A DNA stretch of 64,000 bases from positions 177,578,148 to 177,642,147 of the forward strand of contig CM071598.1 in the NCBI GenBank assembly GCA_036435485.1, given 5' to 3'. The first letter of the stretch is position 1; each line of letters starts with the position of its first letter. The translations under genes and the position numbers were made by a program. The notes under the pieces are model-generated. The model was given only the letters and a program-made list of their open reading frames with translations. It did not search any database and was not told the origin of the DNA. Shown piece by piece: positions 39,701 to 53,800 of the stretch. This stretch comes from Saposhnikovia divaricata (Eukaryota; Streptophyta; Magnoliopsida; Apiales; Apiaceae).

Positions 39701-42083
39701 GCAACCACCTTCTGATTTTCAGGTAATGGAACCACATCCCATGTATCATTAGCTTCCAGTGCTGATAACTCAATAGCCATAGCTGTGCACCAGTCAAGAT
39801 TTGCAGCAGCTTGCTGATATGAATATGGTTCTGGTATCTTAGTGACATTGGCCAGGAAATGTTTATAATCAGGAGCAAAAGTATCATAAGATAATGTTTC
39901 TGGAAAACATGTAGCTGTACAATTTGCCTTTGCCTGAGAAGTAAAGGAACTAGGCAAACCAGCATAGTCTGAGTACTTAGTAGGCACAGTTTTATTTCTT
40001 TGAGGTCTAGTAGAAACAGTAGGTTGTGATTCACTAGTATTAGGTTGTGTTTCACAAGTAGTAGGTACAGTAGTTGTATTGACAGGAATATCATCAGAAC
40101 GAAAATCATTATCAGTATATGAAGGAACAGAAATATGAGAGGCAGGAATGGAAATAGAAGACTCACAAGTATCCAATGGATCAGATGATATGTGATTAGT
40201 TGATGTAAACAGTTGTGTTGGAACAGATGATTTAATGTATTTGAATGGAAATATATTTTCAGCAAATTCCACATTTCGAGACACAAAAACTTTTCGTGTG
40301 TCTAAGTCCAGTAATCTATACCCTTTCTGGCCATAAGGATAACCTAACATTACACATTTTATAGCACGAGGTGCAAACTTATCAGATGGCTTTGGAGCTG
40401 TTGAGGCATAACACAGAGAACCAAAAACTCGAAGATGATCATAAGTAGGAGCCTGATTCAGTAACACCTGATATGGAGTAAGACCACCAAGAATCTTTGT
40501 AGGAACTCTATTAATAAGATATGTTGCTGTCAACAAACAATCTCCCCAAAAATGAATATGAAGATGAGCATGAAATCGTAAGGCTCTGGCAATGTTCAAC
40601 AAATGTCGATGTTTACGTTCAACTCTACCGTTTTGTTGAGGAGTATATGCACAGCTCGTTTGATGAACAATACCCAATGCAGACAAAGTAGTAGACAGTT
40701 CCTTGTTAACGAATTCTGTCCCATTATCTGTTCTAAGTACTTTAACAGATTTTTTAAATTGATTCTTAACATACTCAAAGAAATCCTTAAGAATTGAAGG
40801 AACCTGATGTTTATGAGGTAAAAGAAAAACCCAAGTGGTTCGTGATTTATCCTCAAGAATAGTCAGAAATTGATTACAATTACCATGTGTGGTCCTAGAG
40901 TATGGTCCCCATAAATCCACATGAATTAAGTCAAACAGCTCAATAGAAACTGACTCACTATTTGGAAAAGGTAATATTGATTGCTTAGCAAAATGACAAG
41001 AATCACAATGAATAAAATCTGTAGTACATTGCACAAACAATTGTTTGAGAACATTGAAGGGTACATGACCCAGTCTGGCATGCCAGACTTCAGAGGAAAC
41101 ACTCCTAACTTGATTACAATAAGAAACAGGAAAATAACTAGAGACATTAGCAGAATTGATCATTGAAGAATCTAACACATAAAGTCCATCTTGAATTCTA
41201 CCAATCTCTAGCTCCCTCTTCCAAGTAGGGCCCTGAAGATAACATGATGAAGGAGTGAAATAAGCTGTAAGAGCACTATCTTTAAGAAGTCTTGAAATAG
41301 ACAGAAGATTATGTGTGAATTCAGGAACACATAACACTTGTTGCAAAGTGAGACCAGATTTGAAGTTTACATTACCAATATGAGACACTCTAATAGTCTG
41401 ACCATTAGGTAAATGTAATAGAGCATTACAAGGTATAGGATTATTAAGAATTTCAAACTGAGCTGTTATATGATCTGTAGCACCTGAGTCGATAATCCAT
41501 TGACTGTTTATACTAGAAACAGGTGTGGTAAACAAGGTACCTGCAAGATGAATAGTATTTGCTGATGACCAGGTGGGAGTTGAGTTCTCAGAGCCAGCAG
41601 GTTTCAGACTTGTCTGAAGTAGTTGAACCAGATGTTGAAACTGGCTATCAGATAGACCATGAGAGGCTGACCCTGAAACACTTTGCACAGTATTAGTATT
41701 GGCATCACAATTATCATTAACAACAGCTACCTGTGCTGCAGTTGACTTCTGAGTGGTGGAAAGCCTAGGTTTTGGTTTTGGTTTCCCCTACAAACGATGC
41801 CATGGAGGATAGCCAACAACACAAAAACATTTCTCCTTAGAATGACCTTGCATATGACAATATTCACAGAGTTGAGAAGCATCTGAATTAGCTTTTCTCA
41901 AGAAACCACCAGTAGTTTGAGTATTTGATGAATTAGACACACCTTTAGCTGAAAACTTTCCAGACATATTACTTCGTACATTCATAGCTACATTCCCTGA
42001 GTTAATACCAGTAACAATTTGTGCATCTCTCTGGTTTTCATCTTGCAATAACATTGCATAGCACTGACTTAAGGTAGGAATAG
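39676..42083 (-). pseudogene. Nested Copia gag C-terminus, protease and integrase
   Basis: From the Gypsy insertion point: gag C-terminus with zinc knuckle CEYCHMQGHSKEKC (about 41856), then a TAG at 41790-41788, and the same frame resumes to 39676. Protease: WIIDSGATDHITA. GAG-pre-integrase: WHARLGHVPFNVLKQLF and HCDSCHFAKQ. Integrase core: HVDLWGPYSRTTHGN, VLRTDNGTEFVNKELS, TPQQNGRVERKHRHL, with all three catalytic acidic residues present. Then FGSLCYAST and the Ser/Thr-rich hinge before RT. It ends VACRWIYIR and a stop from the AT dinucleotide insertion. One nonsense and one frameshift in about 2.4 kb indicate a moderately young but dead copy. Confidence 0.9.
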
Positions 42084-45000
42084 TATAACGCCTTAGAAAT
42101 CATTGTAATATTTATAATTATTTATTTAATATTAAATGTGAATTATGTGACGTGATTATTTTGAGGAAGTGAAATATGTGTGATTTCATTTTGTGGGTTT
42201 AGTTGATGATTTATGTGTGTCAGATAAGTCTACGTATTTTTATTTTTGGGGATTAAATTCTATTTGAATCATGTTTTATTTATCTTCTTAGAATTTTATA
42301 AAATCATCGGGATTAGTAAAAATTTCAAAATCGTTTGTATTATTAACTTTATGAATTTATATGACTTTTAAAAATACTTGATGATTTATTTTTGATCTTT
42401 AAGGATTTTAAAATGATTTTATGAATTGTTTTGTATTTTATTGATTTAATTTTGTAAAATTCATATATAATCCATTATTGATCCTAAAAATATTTTAAAA
42501 ATATGGGGAGATAGATAATTTTATTTTCTACATTTTAAAAATGATATTGAGATTTTTCTCAATAATTACTTATTTATTTTTCATTTTACCAGGAAATTTT
42601 AAATTGTTTTTAATTAGAAAATTTATTAATACTCTACAAAATACCCAATTCCTTTTAAAATCCCTAAATTAACAAATAATTCACCCCCAATTCATTTTTG
42701 TTCAGCTGGGTTCTCCAAAAATCTCTCGCACTCTCTAGACTCTCCCCGTTTCTCTCAATCGAACAAAGCTCCCTCTCGGTTTCCAGTCTCTCGATCAAAC
42801 CCCTCTTTATTTTTCTTGTTTAAACTCCGACGTGGTTTTATTGTGGACGGTGAGCTCAGCCCTTCCATCCTCTTCCCTGCCGCTGCGATCAATTCCCAGT
42901 CTCTCCCCGCCCCCGTTCTGAAAATTGTGGGTATGTATATGTTGTACACACTGCTGTATGTGAGGTCTGTAAACACCCTGTGTGTGTGCGTTTACTGTGT
43001 ATCAGTGTGTATGTATATGGTGTATACAACTATGTGTGCGTGTATATGTGAGCTCGTATGTATGTGTGTGTGCGTGGTGAAGGTGTGCGTGGTGTGTGGG
43101 TATAATTTTTGTGATGTATACAAGGATAGTTGTGGTTTTCCTGTGATGTTTCGAAAATCCTGTTGTTACAATTTCGTACCTTGTTAATTATTCTGTGATG
43201 ATATAATAATATAATCGAATGATTTTCGGGTGGTTCTGAGTTGATTATATTTGAAACTTTGCTGAATTGGTACCAAAATTGTTACTTGCTTGTATAAATT
43301 TTAATTGTAGTTTTGTATTTGTAAGCTGAGTTATATATCGGATTTGCATAATTTATTTAATGAATTGTGATGGTTCAAATCGGTTGGTAATTGATATAGA
43401 ATTTCAGTTGTAATTGTTATTGGTACATAGAGATTATAATTAGAAATCCTTTGGGCTTGTAGGTGGATTTTTAATCCATCGGATGTATTTGATTATGATT
43501 TGAGTCGGTTGAACTCCGACGGGATAGTCCAATTTATAAAGGAAACTCTGCCCGATTTTTGTTAGAATTATAGGTCATAAAATTTATAGTATAAGATTTT
43601 AAGTTGCTTTAAAGTTAAGCTGGTATTATGTATTAAATTCTTAAGTGGTTTATATGATTTCATGTCATAGATGCTATGTGTTTAGTTGCTTATCTAATAA
43701 TGGTAAGTTGTTTGGTAAGTATGTATGATGTAAGTTATCTATATATATTTATATATTTAGTTATTTATGTTAGTGGTCATGGGTTAACGCAAGGGTAGAT
43801 TAAGGGTAAATGTTCAAAGACGAACGTCGAGTATTTTATAGAATTCTGAAGTAGTGTTTTTATATGTGTAGATTCGAAGAGCGTAGACTTAAGGGATAAA
43901 GGAAAGGCAAAGGCTGAGAGTTTTTGAGCCAAGTGACTAGCGTGGAAATATTTGGTTAAGGCAAGTAACTCGAACCTTTTATTTCAGTTCAGGTTCTTTC
44001 AATTATACATGAATTGTTGTTTAAATTCTCATAATTCCTTGTCGTTTCCTTCAAGTTAATTGTAGAATCCCTTGCACTATATTGTTTAAACCATATTAAT
44101 TATTCATTGTTTAAATTCTCATAACTTAATGTTGTTTCTCTCCAGAAATTGTTGAATCCTTTGCAGTACACTATTTAAACCCTATTAACTATTGCATAAT
44201 CCTCTATACTTTCTTGTTACCCTTATAGATTGTTGTTTTTCAACTACTGTACTCCCTCCTTATATTAATTCTTGTTGAATTATAAACCCCGTTGTATGTT
44301 ATACCTTTTGTATTAGCTCAAACCTTAATTCATGCTTAATTCTTTAATCTGCACTAACCTAAATACACCTTATAAACCTGAAACTAAACTCCAAATCCCT
44401 AATTCTTATTAAGTCCCTAATTAATTAATTTCCCTTATTGCTTAAATTCCTATTTTTTTTTTCCCGAGCCATACCTTGTTCGATACCGCCTTGTATTACA
44501 CCTCTAAAATGGTCATAACTTGATAAACCTTTATTTTTAAATACCTGTGAATCACACTTGAACCCTACCTTGCGAACCTTATGCAATTAAATTAGATTTC
44601 TTACTTGACTTTCAGTCACTTATTCTTGAAGTTAAACAGAATAAATCCCCTACTCTGAATTATTGCCTAAGAATTCCATTCATCGAAACTTGCTTTACTT
44701 TATGGACATTTAATTAATTATTTTAAATTAGCGTAAGAGGCTAGGGTGGTCCTAGTCCAGCTCTTTAATTTGGCGTAAGAGGCTAGGGTGGTCCTAGTCC
44801 AGCAATAGAGGCCAATGTGTTGCCTAATTGGGAACCCAATTTTCAAAGTCCAGAGGGACCTAGTGTCCGGTATGGGGACATTACGTGGCTGATCACCCGT
44901 ATTGTCCGATTTTAATAAAATGCTTAATTTAATTAAAATGTTTTAAAGGTGGGAAATTTGATATAAAAAGAGAAATCCATTTTTCTCCCTATTTTTGGAA

Positions 45001-45755
45001 TGAATTACAAATTGCCAAACTTTGGAAAAACTCAGAGAATGATTCTTATATCGTTGTATCCGTACTCTTGTTGTTGATTTTTATTTTGGCATCTATATTG
45101 TTACTTGCTGAGCATTTGGCTCACTTATTGTTGTTTATAACCCTTTTTCAGTTAAGGAAGAAAAAGATACGACGTAGGAGCTGTATCAGGAGAAGAACTT
45201 GTTGTGGGCTGTAGACAGACTAGTTTGGCTCTAAAACAAGGTTGGACTTTTGGGTATCAGTAGAAAATTGTGTAATAGTTATAGTTGGTTGTATTTATAT
45301 TTGTGGAGTGTATGTATCTTTTAATTAAGGATTTAGTATTGTAATGTAATAACTTAGTAGTAGTTGCTTGTTTCATACCACTACCTGTTAGAGATCCGGG
45401 TTAGTAGTGGGGTGTTGTATTATGATTTAATGTCTGGTTATCAGCTTGTATGTATTTAATTTTGGTTGTGTGCCCCGATCTTGTTTTATGATCGGGAGGG
45501 CATAGTGGTATGGTTCACCTGATCGGTTAGGACAGGTTGAACAGGTGTTATGTTTCTTAAGTACTTGGTATTGCAGTTATTTTTCTTTCATGAATTTGGT
45601 TGGTTCAAAATACAGGTGGATAGTCCATATTTCGAATACTTCATGCCGAAATTTTTAAAAATTCCCCTGTATCAAATTCTTTTTTTTTTATTCAATTAAA
45701 TCCAATAATTTATTATAAAAGTATATTTTTAGTATTGGGAAGTCGGGGCGTTACA
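42084..45755 (+). repeat. 5' LTR of the Tekay-like element (3672 bp)
   Basis: Long LTR, typical of the Tekay/Del lineage. Features: a GT-rich stretch (about 42930-43090); two tandem copies of GGCTAGGGTGGTCCTAGTCC with flanks (about 44730-44803); a TATA-like TATAAAAAG at 44962-44970 and an earlier TTATAAAGG at about 43533. Which TATA is used cannot be decided. The 123-codon frame at 42816-43187 is repeated in the other LTR and is not supported as a gene. Confidence 0.96.
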
Positions 45756-46254
45756 GGTTGGTATCAGAGCAGCCAGGTTTTGGTCACTGAAACAAGCCAG
45801 GATTAGGTATAGGTATAGGATAGGAGCGATAGATGTAGGTTATCATTAGGATAGTAGGTAGTAGGTTTAGGATATTCTTTTATCGCTTTAATAATTTCTT
45901 TACTCGCTATATCGTTATCGCAGATGGTGGATGATTGAGATTATCCTCGGTATTTATTTTTGTAGTAGGATGGTTAACAGTGTACCTTGAACTCTGAAAC
46001 TGTTGTATTATACTAACTTTGTTGGTACCATGACCTTTATTTTCTCGTTATCTGCGCATCTTTTATTACATTTCTGAGTTGCCTAAATATCTCCTGCTAG
46101 CATTACTTGTTCAAGATAATACCTATGCTTCCTTGATTCTTTACCCCATTAAAATTCTTGTGAACATAGGTAACTCAAATCCAGGATTCGAAAAACCTTA
46201 TTTTGTATATATTAGCCTGTTGCTTAATAAGTTTCTTGTTTTCTTATCAGAATC
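45756..46254 (+). other. 5' leader of the Tekay-like element with primer site
   Basis: Untranslated leader of about 500 bases. TGGTATCAGAGC at 45759-45770 is complementary to the 3' end of initiator tRNA-Met and starts three bases after the LTR. No other feature. Confidence 0.9.
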
Positions 46255-49200
46255 ATGCCTCCAAAGAAGAAAACAACTGCTACAAATCCTGAAAACCAGA
46301 ACACTGGCAACCGAAATCCAGCTGACCCGACTATGACTCAAATTCTCCAACTTCTTCAACAACAGACAGCCGCACTAGCTCAGCAACGACCCGCCCAACC
46401 AATTGTGACCTTCAAAGCTTTTCAAGCCGTACACCCTCCAGAGTTCAAAGGTACTGTCAACCCTATAGAAGCTAGGGCTTGGCTTAATGAAATGGAAAAA
46501 GCTTTTGCTTTGGTAAGGGTAGGAGAAGATCAGAAGACGGAATATGCTAGTTACTTCTTGAAAGCTGAAGCAAATTATTGGTGGGAGTCAACAAAACTGT
46601 TGCAAGGTGATGGAGTGATCACATGGCAGAGATTCACCGAGTTATTTCTCGAGAAGTATCTTCCAAGGTATATGCAAGATCAGCTGGAGATTCAGTTTTT
46701 AGAATTAAAACAAGAAAACATGAGCGTGGCAGAATACGAGGCAAAATTCACAGAGTTAGCAAGGTTTGTTCCTGAGTATGTCAATACTGAGGCAAAGAAA
46801 GCTAAAAGATTTCAACAGGGTCTAAAGCCATGGATACGTAGTAAGGTGGCGGTGTTTCAGTTAGAGAACTATGCAATGGTAGTGGAGAAGGCTATGATTG
46901 TTGAAGGTGAAAGTGAATTGTATCAGAAAGAGAAAGCAGGAAAGAAAAGGAAGATAGAAAGTACTGAGGGAAGTCAGAACCCAAAAGGCAATAATAATAA
47001 CAAGTTCAAGCCAAGGAATGAGGGTCGGTTTGACAGGAACCGAGGTTTTCAGAAACCGAAGAATGGAAACGGTGGTCAAGGTAAACGTCTTCAGAATACC
47101 AATCAGCAGCTTGCAATCAGACCAACCTTACCTGAATGTACAACTTGTGGGAAGAAGCACTCGGGAGTTTGCCACAGACTAAGTATTACTTGTTTTAAAT
47201 GCAACAAGAAGGGACATTACGCGGGAGAGTGCCCGACTTCAAGGTCAGGGATAACATGCTACAACTGCGGGAAAGTTGGTCATATTGCTAAGGATTGCAA
47301 GGAGGCAGTTCAGTCAGGAAATGTTTTAAGGATAGCCGGACCCCCATCGGCAAATGCCCTGAGGATAACTGGACCTCCATCTCAGACCCAGACGTCTCAA
47401 CCTAGAGCCAGAACCTTTAACATGACTATGCAGGATGCTGTTCAAGAAATGGATGTTGTTGCAGGTACGCTTCCTGTGAATTCAATAGAGGCTAAAGTTT
47501 TAATTGACTCTGGAGCTACTAAGTCTTTCATTTCCAACAAGTTTGTTAGTAAATTGCAATGTGAAATTCGACCTTTAGAGCAAGCTTTAGTGATAGAGGT
47601 GGCAAACCAAGATAAAGTCCCTGTCAATCAAGTGTGTCCTCAGTGTAATATAGAGATAGGTGGTTACCTTTTCTATGCCAATTTGATACCCTTCGAGATG
47701 GGAGAATTCGATGTAATTTTAGGAATGGACTGGTTGGCTGATTATGATGCACAGATTGAGTGTAGAAAGAAACAGGTGAGATTAAAGGCGGAGGATGATA
47801 AGGAAGTGATATTTCAAGGACAAAGGCAGGTGAAGAAATTTCTGAGTATTATGCAAGCCAGGAGGTTACTTAGACAAGGTTGTGAAGCGTATTTAGCACA
47901 TGTGACGGATGTAGAGAAGCATGCACCGAAGATAGAAGATATACCAATTGTTAACGAGTTCCCCGACGTTTTTCCAGAAGAATTACCCGGTTTACCTCCA
48001 GATCGAGAAGTGGAGTTTGCTATAGACCTAGTACCTGGAGCAGAACCCGTGTCCAAAGCACCATATAGGATGGCACCGGTGGAGATGAAAGAGTTAGCAA
48101 CACAATTACAAGAACTTTTAGATAAGGGAGTCATAAGACCAAGTGTATCACCGTGGGGAGCTCCTGTGCTGTTTGTCAAGAAAAAAGATGGTAGTATGAG
48201 ATTGTGTATCGATTATCGAGAACTCAACAAGCTGACCATCAAGAATAGATATCCCTTACCGAGAATCGATGATTTGTTTGATCAACTTAAGGGAGCAGCT
48301 TATTTCTCGAAGATTGATTTAAGATCGGGCTATCATCAATTAAAGATCAAACCTGAAGACATTCCAAAAACGGCATTTCGCACAAGGTATGGACATTATG
48401 AATTCTTGGTGATGCCATTTGGATTAACCAATGCCCCAGCAGCATTTATGGATCTCATGAATAGAGTCTTTAGGAAGCATTTGGATAAATTTGTGATAGT
48501 TTTTATTGATGATATCTTGATATATTCCAAGACCCGGGAAGAGCATGCAGAACATTTAAGGATTGCATTAGAAATATTGAGAGCAGAGAAGTTGTATGCC
48601 AAGTTTTCAAAATGTGAGTTTTGGTTGGAAGAGGTACAGTTTCTAGGTCATATAATCAGTAGTGAAGGAATAAGAGTTGACCCCGCAAAGATAGAAGCTG
48701 TGGTGAATTGGAGCAAACCGAGAACGCCCACCGAAGTGAGAAGTTTCTTGGGATTGGCTGGTTATTATAGGAGGTTTGTTCAAGATTTTTCTAAGATCGC
48801 CTCACCATTGACCAGGTTGACTAGGAAAAATGAGAAGTTCATATGGAATGAGAGGTGTGAAGAGATTTTCCAGGAATTAAAGAAAAGATTAGTAACAGCA
48901 CCAGTGTTAGTCTTACCAGACAGTCAAGGAAACTTTGTGATCTACAGTGATGCTTCATACAAGGGATTAGGGTGTGTATTGATGCAACATGGAAAGGTGA
49001 TTGCGTATGCTTCTCGACAATTAAAGCCTCATGAGCAGAAGTACCCGACTCACGATTTGGAGTTAGCAGCAATTGTATTCGCACTAAAGATTTGGAGACA
49101 CTACCTATATGGTGAAAAATGTGAGATTTACACGGACCACAAAAGTCTAAAGTATATCTTCACTCAACGAGAGCTTAACATGAGACAAAGGCGATGGTTA

Positions 49201-50226
49201 GAGTTGATTAAGGATTATGACTGCACAATTAATTATCACCCAGGGAGAGCGAATGTAGTGGCCGACGCATTAAGTAGAAAGGAGAGACTGAACATGTTTA
49301 CCATCTCAAAGGAATTGTTCAAGGAGTTTGAAAAGTTGAGATTAGAAGTCCAGATCTCGGAGCCTACCAGTGGTAAGTGTTATACCATGACCTTTCAACC
49401 CGAGTTACTTGAAAAGATACGAAGATGTCAGGAGGAAATCATGAATCAAGATATGAACACATTGACAGGTGAAGAGATTTGCACTCAGAAGGATGATAAG
49501 GATATCTTAAGATTTTCTTCGAGGATTTGGATTCCCAACGTGCCAGAATTAAAGAATGAGATTTTGCGGGATGCTCACAGTTCAAGATATTCAATTCATC
49601 CGGGGAGTACGAAGATGTACCAAGACCTGAAGGAACATTTCTGGTGGCCTGATATGAAAAGAGAGATTGCAGACTGGGTTAGTAAGTGTTACACATGTCA
49701 AAGAGTCAAAGCTGAACATCAAAAGCCTAGTGGACTATTACAGCCATTAGATATTCCTGAGTGGAAATGGGAGCATTTAGCTATGGACTTCGTTGTGGGA
49801 CTACCGAGAACAAAAGCTAATCATGATGCGATTTGGGTAATCATAGACCGTTTGACTAAATCTGCCCATTTCCTTCCAATCAACGAAAGATTCTCACTAG
49901 ATAAGTTGGTACAGCTGTATTTGAAGGAAGTGGTTATGCGTCACGGTGTGCCAGTAACTATTGTATCTGATCGAGACCCACGTTTCAACTCCAGATTTTG
50001 GAAACAATTTCAAGAATGCTTGGGAACTGAGCTTAAGATGAGTACAGCCTATCATCCGCAGACAGACGGACAGAGTGAACGAACCATTCAAACTATTGAA
50101 GATATGCTACGAACGTGTGCATTGGATTTTAAAGGAAGTTGGGACGAGCACCTACCTTTGGTGGAATTCTCTTACAACAACAGCTATCATGCGAGTATTG
50201 GGATGCCGCCATACGAAGCTTTATAA
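46255..50226 (+). CDS. Tekay-like Gypsy gag-pol polyprotein (ends at a nonsense codon)
   Basis: 1323 codons from a true ATG. Gag (1 to about 370): [29 protein letters not shown], then two zinc knuckles [14 protein letters not shown] and [14 protein letters not shown]. Protease: [13 protein letters not shown] and VILGMDWL (about 415-500). RT (about 590-770): [47 protein letters not shown], with IDD as the Gypsy catalytic triad. RNase [39 protein letters not shown]. Integrase: [20 protein letters not shown] and [12 protein letters not shown] zinc-binding part, then [28 protein letters not shown] and [14 protein letters not shown] (DDE). It stops at TAA 50224-50226 just after MPPYEAL, where relatives have Tyr. 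Everything before the stop appears intact. Confidence 0.95.
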   Translation: MPPKKKTTATNPENQNTGNRNPADPTMTQILQLLQQQTAALAQQRPAQPIVTFKAFQAVHPPEFKGTVNPIEARAWLNEMEKAFALVRVGEDQKTEYASYFLKAEANYWWESTKLLQGDGVITWQRFTELFLEKYLPRYMQDQLEIQFLELKQENMSVAEYEAKFTELARFVPEYVNTEAKKAKRFQQGLKPWIRSKVAVFQLENYAMVVEKAMIVEGESELYQKEKAGKKRKIESTEGSQNPKGNNNNKFKPRNEGRFDRNRGFQKPKNGNGGQGKRLQNTNQQLAIRPTLPECTTCGKKHSGVCHRLSITCFKCNKKGHYAGECPTSRSGITCYNCGKVGHIAKDCKEAVQSGNVLRIAGPPSANALRITGPPSQTQTSQPRARTFNMTMQDAVQEMDVVAGTLPVNSIEAKVLIDSGATKSFISNKFVSKLQCEIRPLEQALVIEVANQDKVPVNQVCPQCNIEIGGYLFYANLIPFEMGEFDVILGMDWLADYDAQIECRKKQVRLKAEDDKEVIFQGQRQVKKFLSIMQARRLLRQGCEAYLAHVTDVEKHAPKIEDIPIVNEFPDVFPEELPGLPPDREVEFAIDLVPGAEPVSKAPYRMAPVEMKELATQLQELLDKGVIRPSVSPWGAPVLFVKKKDGSMRLCIDYRELNKLTIKNRYPLPRIDDLFDQLKGAAYFSKIDLRSGYHQLKIKPEDIPKTAFRTRYGHYEFLVMPFGLTNAPAAFMDLMNRVFRKHLDKFVIVFIDDILIYSKTREEHAEHLRIALEILRAEKLYAKFSKCEFWLEEVQFLGHIISSEGIRVDPAKIEAVVNWSKPRTPTEVRSFLGLAGYYRRFVQDFSKIASPLTRLTRKNEKFIWNERCEEIFQELKKRLVTAPVLVLPDSQGNFVIYSDASYKGLGCVLMQHGKVIAYASRQLKPHEQKYPTHDLELAAIVFALKIWRHYLYGEKCEIYTDHKSLKYIFTQRELNMRQRRWLELIKDYDCTINYHPGRANVVADALSRKERLNMFTISKELFKEFEKLRLEVQISEPTSGKCYTMTFQPELLEKIRRCQEEIMNQDMNTLTGEEICTQKDDKDILRFSSRIWIPNVPELKNEILRDAHSSRYSIHPGSTKMYQDLKEHFWWPDMKREIADWVSKCYTCQRVKAEHQKPSGLLQPLDIPEWKWEHLAMDFVVGLPRTKANHDAIWVIIDRLTKSAHFLPINERFSLDKLVQLYLKEVVMRHGVPVTIVSDRDPRFNSRFWKQFQECLGTELKMSTAYHPQTDGQSERTIQTIEDMLRTCALDFKGSWDEHLPLVEFSYNNSYHASIGMPPYEAL

Positions 50227-50823
50227 GGAAGGAAATGTAGATCTCCTGTATATTGGGATGAGGTTGGTGAGCGTAAGGTGTTAGGATCGGAACTAGTACA
50301 ACAAACGAAGGAAAAGATCGAAATCATTCAGAAACGGCTAATTGCTGCCCAGAACAGACAAAAGAAGTATGCTGATCAAGCCAGGAAGGATATGAATTTT
50401 GAAGAAGGAGAGAAAGTGTTGTTGAAAGTGTCACCTTGGAAAGGAGTTACGAGGTTTGGCAAGAAAGGAAAGCTCAGTACGAGATACGTAGGACCTTTTG
50501 AGATCTTAAGACGGGTTGGAAAAGTCGCGTATGAGTTAGCCCTACCTCCACATATGAGTCATATTCACAATGTCTTCCACGTGTCAATGCTCAAGAGATA
50601 TCATCCAGATTTAAGTCATGTGATCGAGTATGAGCCTATTGAGTTACAGCCGGATCTGTCGTATATAGAACAGCCTGTAGCAATTCAGGATAGAATGGAT
50701 AAGAGATTGAGAAATAAGACAGTTAAGTTGGTAAAGGTTCTGTGGAGGAATCCTAGAGTTGAAGAGTCAACTTGGGAGCTTGAGAGCGAGATGCTCGAGA
50801 ATTATCCTCATCTGTTTACTTAG
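50227..50823 (+). pseudogene. Tekay-like integrase C-terminus and chromodomain-like end
   Basis: The same frame as gag-pol continues after the TAA without further stops to TAG at 50821-50823. It contains SPVYWDEVGERKVLGSELVQ, YADQARKDMNFEEGEKVLLK, the GPFEILRRVGKVAYELALP block of the integrase C-terminus, VFHVSMLKRYHPD, and a final LRNKTVKLVKVLWRNPRVEE / STWELESEM segment. The latter is the chromodomain-like end of Tekay/Del integrases, thought to guide integration to particular chromatin. A single base change separates it from the upstream frame. Confidence 0.9.
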
Positions 50824-50850
50824 GTGAGATTCTGGGGACAGAATCCCGTT

Positions 50851-50863
50851 AAGGGGGGAAGGA
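50851..50863 (+). promoter_or_regulatory. Polypurine tract of the Tekay-like element
   Basis: AAGGGGGGAAGGA, immediately before the 3' LTR start TATAACGCC, in the purine-rich sequence following the stop of pol. Confidence 0.9.
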
Positions 50864-53800
50864 TATAACGCCTTAGAAATCATTGTAATATTTATAATTA
50901 TTTATTTAATATTAAATGTGAATTATGTGACGTGATTATTTTGAGGAAGTGAAATATGTGTGATTTCATTTTGTGGGTTTAGTTGATGATTTATGTGTGT
51001 CAGATAAGTCTACGTATTTTTATTTTTGGGGATTAAATTCTATTTGAATCATGTTTTATTTATCTTCTTAGAATTTTATAAAATCATCGGGATTAGTAAA
51101 AATTTCAAAATCGTTTGTATTATTAACTTTATGAATTTATATGACTTTTAAAAATACTTGATGATTTATTTTTGATCTTTAAGGATTTTAAAATGATTTT
51201 ATGAATTGTTTTGTATTTTATTGATTTAATTTTGTAAAATTCATATATAATCCATTATTGATCCTAAAAATATTTTAAAAATATGGGGAGATAGATAATT
51301 TTATTTTCTACATTTTAAAAATGATATTGAGATTTTTCTCAATAATTACTTATTTATTTTTCATTTTACCAGGAAATTTTAAATTGTTTTTAATTAGAAA
51401 ATTTATTAATACTCTACAAAATACCCAATTCCTTTTAAAATCCCTAAATTAACAAATAATTCACCCCCAATTCATTTTTGTTCAGCTGGGTTCTCCAAAA
51501 ATCTCTCGCACTCTCTAGACTCTCCCCGTTTCTCTCAATCGAACAAAGCTCCCTCTCGGTTTCCAGTCTCTCGATCAAACCCCTCTTTATTTTTCTTGTT
51601 TAAACTCCGGCGTGGTTTTATTGTGGACGGTGAGCTCAGCCCTTCCATCCTCTTCCCTGCCGCTGCGATCAATTCCCAGTCTCTCCCCGCCCCCGTTCTG
51701 AAAATTGTGGGTATGTATATGTTGTACACACTGCTGTATGTGAGGTCTGTAAACACCCTGTGTGTGTGCGTTTACTGTGTATCAGTGTGTATGTATATGG
51801 TGTATACAACTATGTGTGCGTGTATATGTGAGCTCGTATGTATGTGTGTGTGCGTGGTGAAGGTGTGCGTGGTGTGTGGGTATAATTTTTGTGATGTATA
51901 CAAGGATAGTTGTGGTTTTCCTGTGATGTTTCGAAAATCCTGTTGTTACAATTTCGTACCTTGTTAATTATTCTGTGATGATATAATAATATAATCGAAT
52001 GATTTTCGGGTGGTTCTGAGTTGATTATATTTGAAACTTTGCTGAATTGGTACCAAAATTGTTACTTGCTTGTATAAATTTTAATTGTAGTTTTGTATTT
52101 GTAAGCTGAGTTATATATCGGATTTGCATAATTTATTTAATGAATTGTGATGGTTCAAATCGGTTGGTAATTGATATAGAATTTCAGTTGTAATTGTTAT
52201 TGGTACATAGAGATTATAATTAGAAATCCTTTGGGCTTGTAGGTGGATTTTTAATCCATCGGATGTATTTGATTATGATTTGAGTCGGTTGAACTCCGAC
52301 GGGATAGTCCAATTTATAAAGGAAACTCTGCCCGATTTTTGTTAGAATTATAGGTCATAAAATTTATAGTATAAGATTTTAAGTTGCTTTAAAGTTAAGC
52401 TGGTATTATGTATTAAATTCTTAAGTGGTTTATATGATTTCATGTCATAGATGCTATGTGTTTAGTTGCTTATCTAATAATGGTAAGTTGTTTGGTAAGT
52501 ATGTATGATGTAAGTTATCTATATATATTTATATATTTAGTTATTTATGTTAGTGGTCATGGGTTAACGCAAGGGTAGATTAAGGGTAAATGTTCAAAGA
52601 CGAACGTCGAGTATTTTATAGAATTCTGAAGTAGTGTTTTTATATGTGTAGATTCGAAGAGCGTAGACTTAAGGGATAAAGGAAAGGCAAAGGCTGAGAG
52701 TTTTTGAGCCAAGTGACTAGCGTGGAAATATTTGGTTAAGGCAAGTAACTCGAACCTTTTATTTCAGTTCAGGTTCTTTCAATTATACATGAATTGTTGT
52801 TTAAATTCTCATAATTCCTTGTCGTTTCCTTCAAGTTAATTGTAGAATCCCTTGCACTATATTGTTTAAACCATATTAATTATTCATTGTTTAAATTCTC
52901 ATAACTTAATGTTGTTTCTCTCCAGAAATTGTTGAATCCTTTGCAGTACACTATTTAAACCCTATTAACTATTGCATAATCCTCTATACTTTCTTGTTAC
53001 CCTTATAGATTGTTGTTTTTCAACTACTGTACTCCCTCCTTATATTAATTCTTGTTGAATTATAAACCCCGTTGTATGTTATACCTTTTGTATTAGCTCA
53101 AACCTTAATTCATGCTTAATTCTTTAATCTGCACTAACCTAAATACACCTTATAAACCTGAAACTAAACTCCAAATCCCTAATTCTTATTAAGTCCCTAA
53201 TTAATTAATTTCCCTTATTGCTTAAATTCCTATTTTTTTTTTCCCGAGCCATACCTTGTTCGATACCGCCTTGTATTACACCTCTAAAATGGTCATAACT
53301 TGATAAACCTTTATTTTTAAATACCTGTGAATCACACTTGAACCCTACCTTGCGAACCTTATGCAATTAAATTAGATTTCTTACTTGACTTTCAGTCACT
53401 TATTCTTGAAGTTAAACAGAATAAATCCCCTACTCTGAATTATTGCCTAAGAATTCCATTCATCGAAACTTGCTTTACTTTATGGACATTTAATTAATTA
53501 TTTTAAATTAGCGTAAGAGGCTAGGGTGGTCCTAGTCCAGCTCTTTAATTTGGCGTAAGAGGCTAGGGTGGTCCTAGTCCAGCAATAGAGGCCAATGTGT
53601 TGCCTAATTGGGAACCCAATTTTCAAAGTCCAGAGGGACCTAGTGTCCGGTATGGGGACATTACGTGGCTGATCACCCGTATTGTCCGATTTTAATAAAA
53701 TGCTTAATTTAATTAAAATGTTTTAAAGGTGGGAAATTTGATATAAAAAGAGAAATCCATTTTTCTCCCTATTTTTGGAATGAATTACAAATTGCCAAAC

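Noticed and set aside
39681..40286. 201-codon Leu/Ile-rich frame resembling a membrane protein
   Set aside because: Shadow frame of the Copia integrase hinge region, which is supported by conserved motifs in the other frame.
42816..43187. 123-codon open frame, Cys/Val/Met-rich, present twice (also 51596-51967)
   Set aside because: It lies in the GT-rich part of both copies of the same LTR; the CVCV-type composition comes from TGTGTG repeats. Duplication reflects the LTR pair, not conservation.
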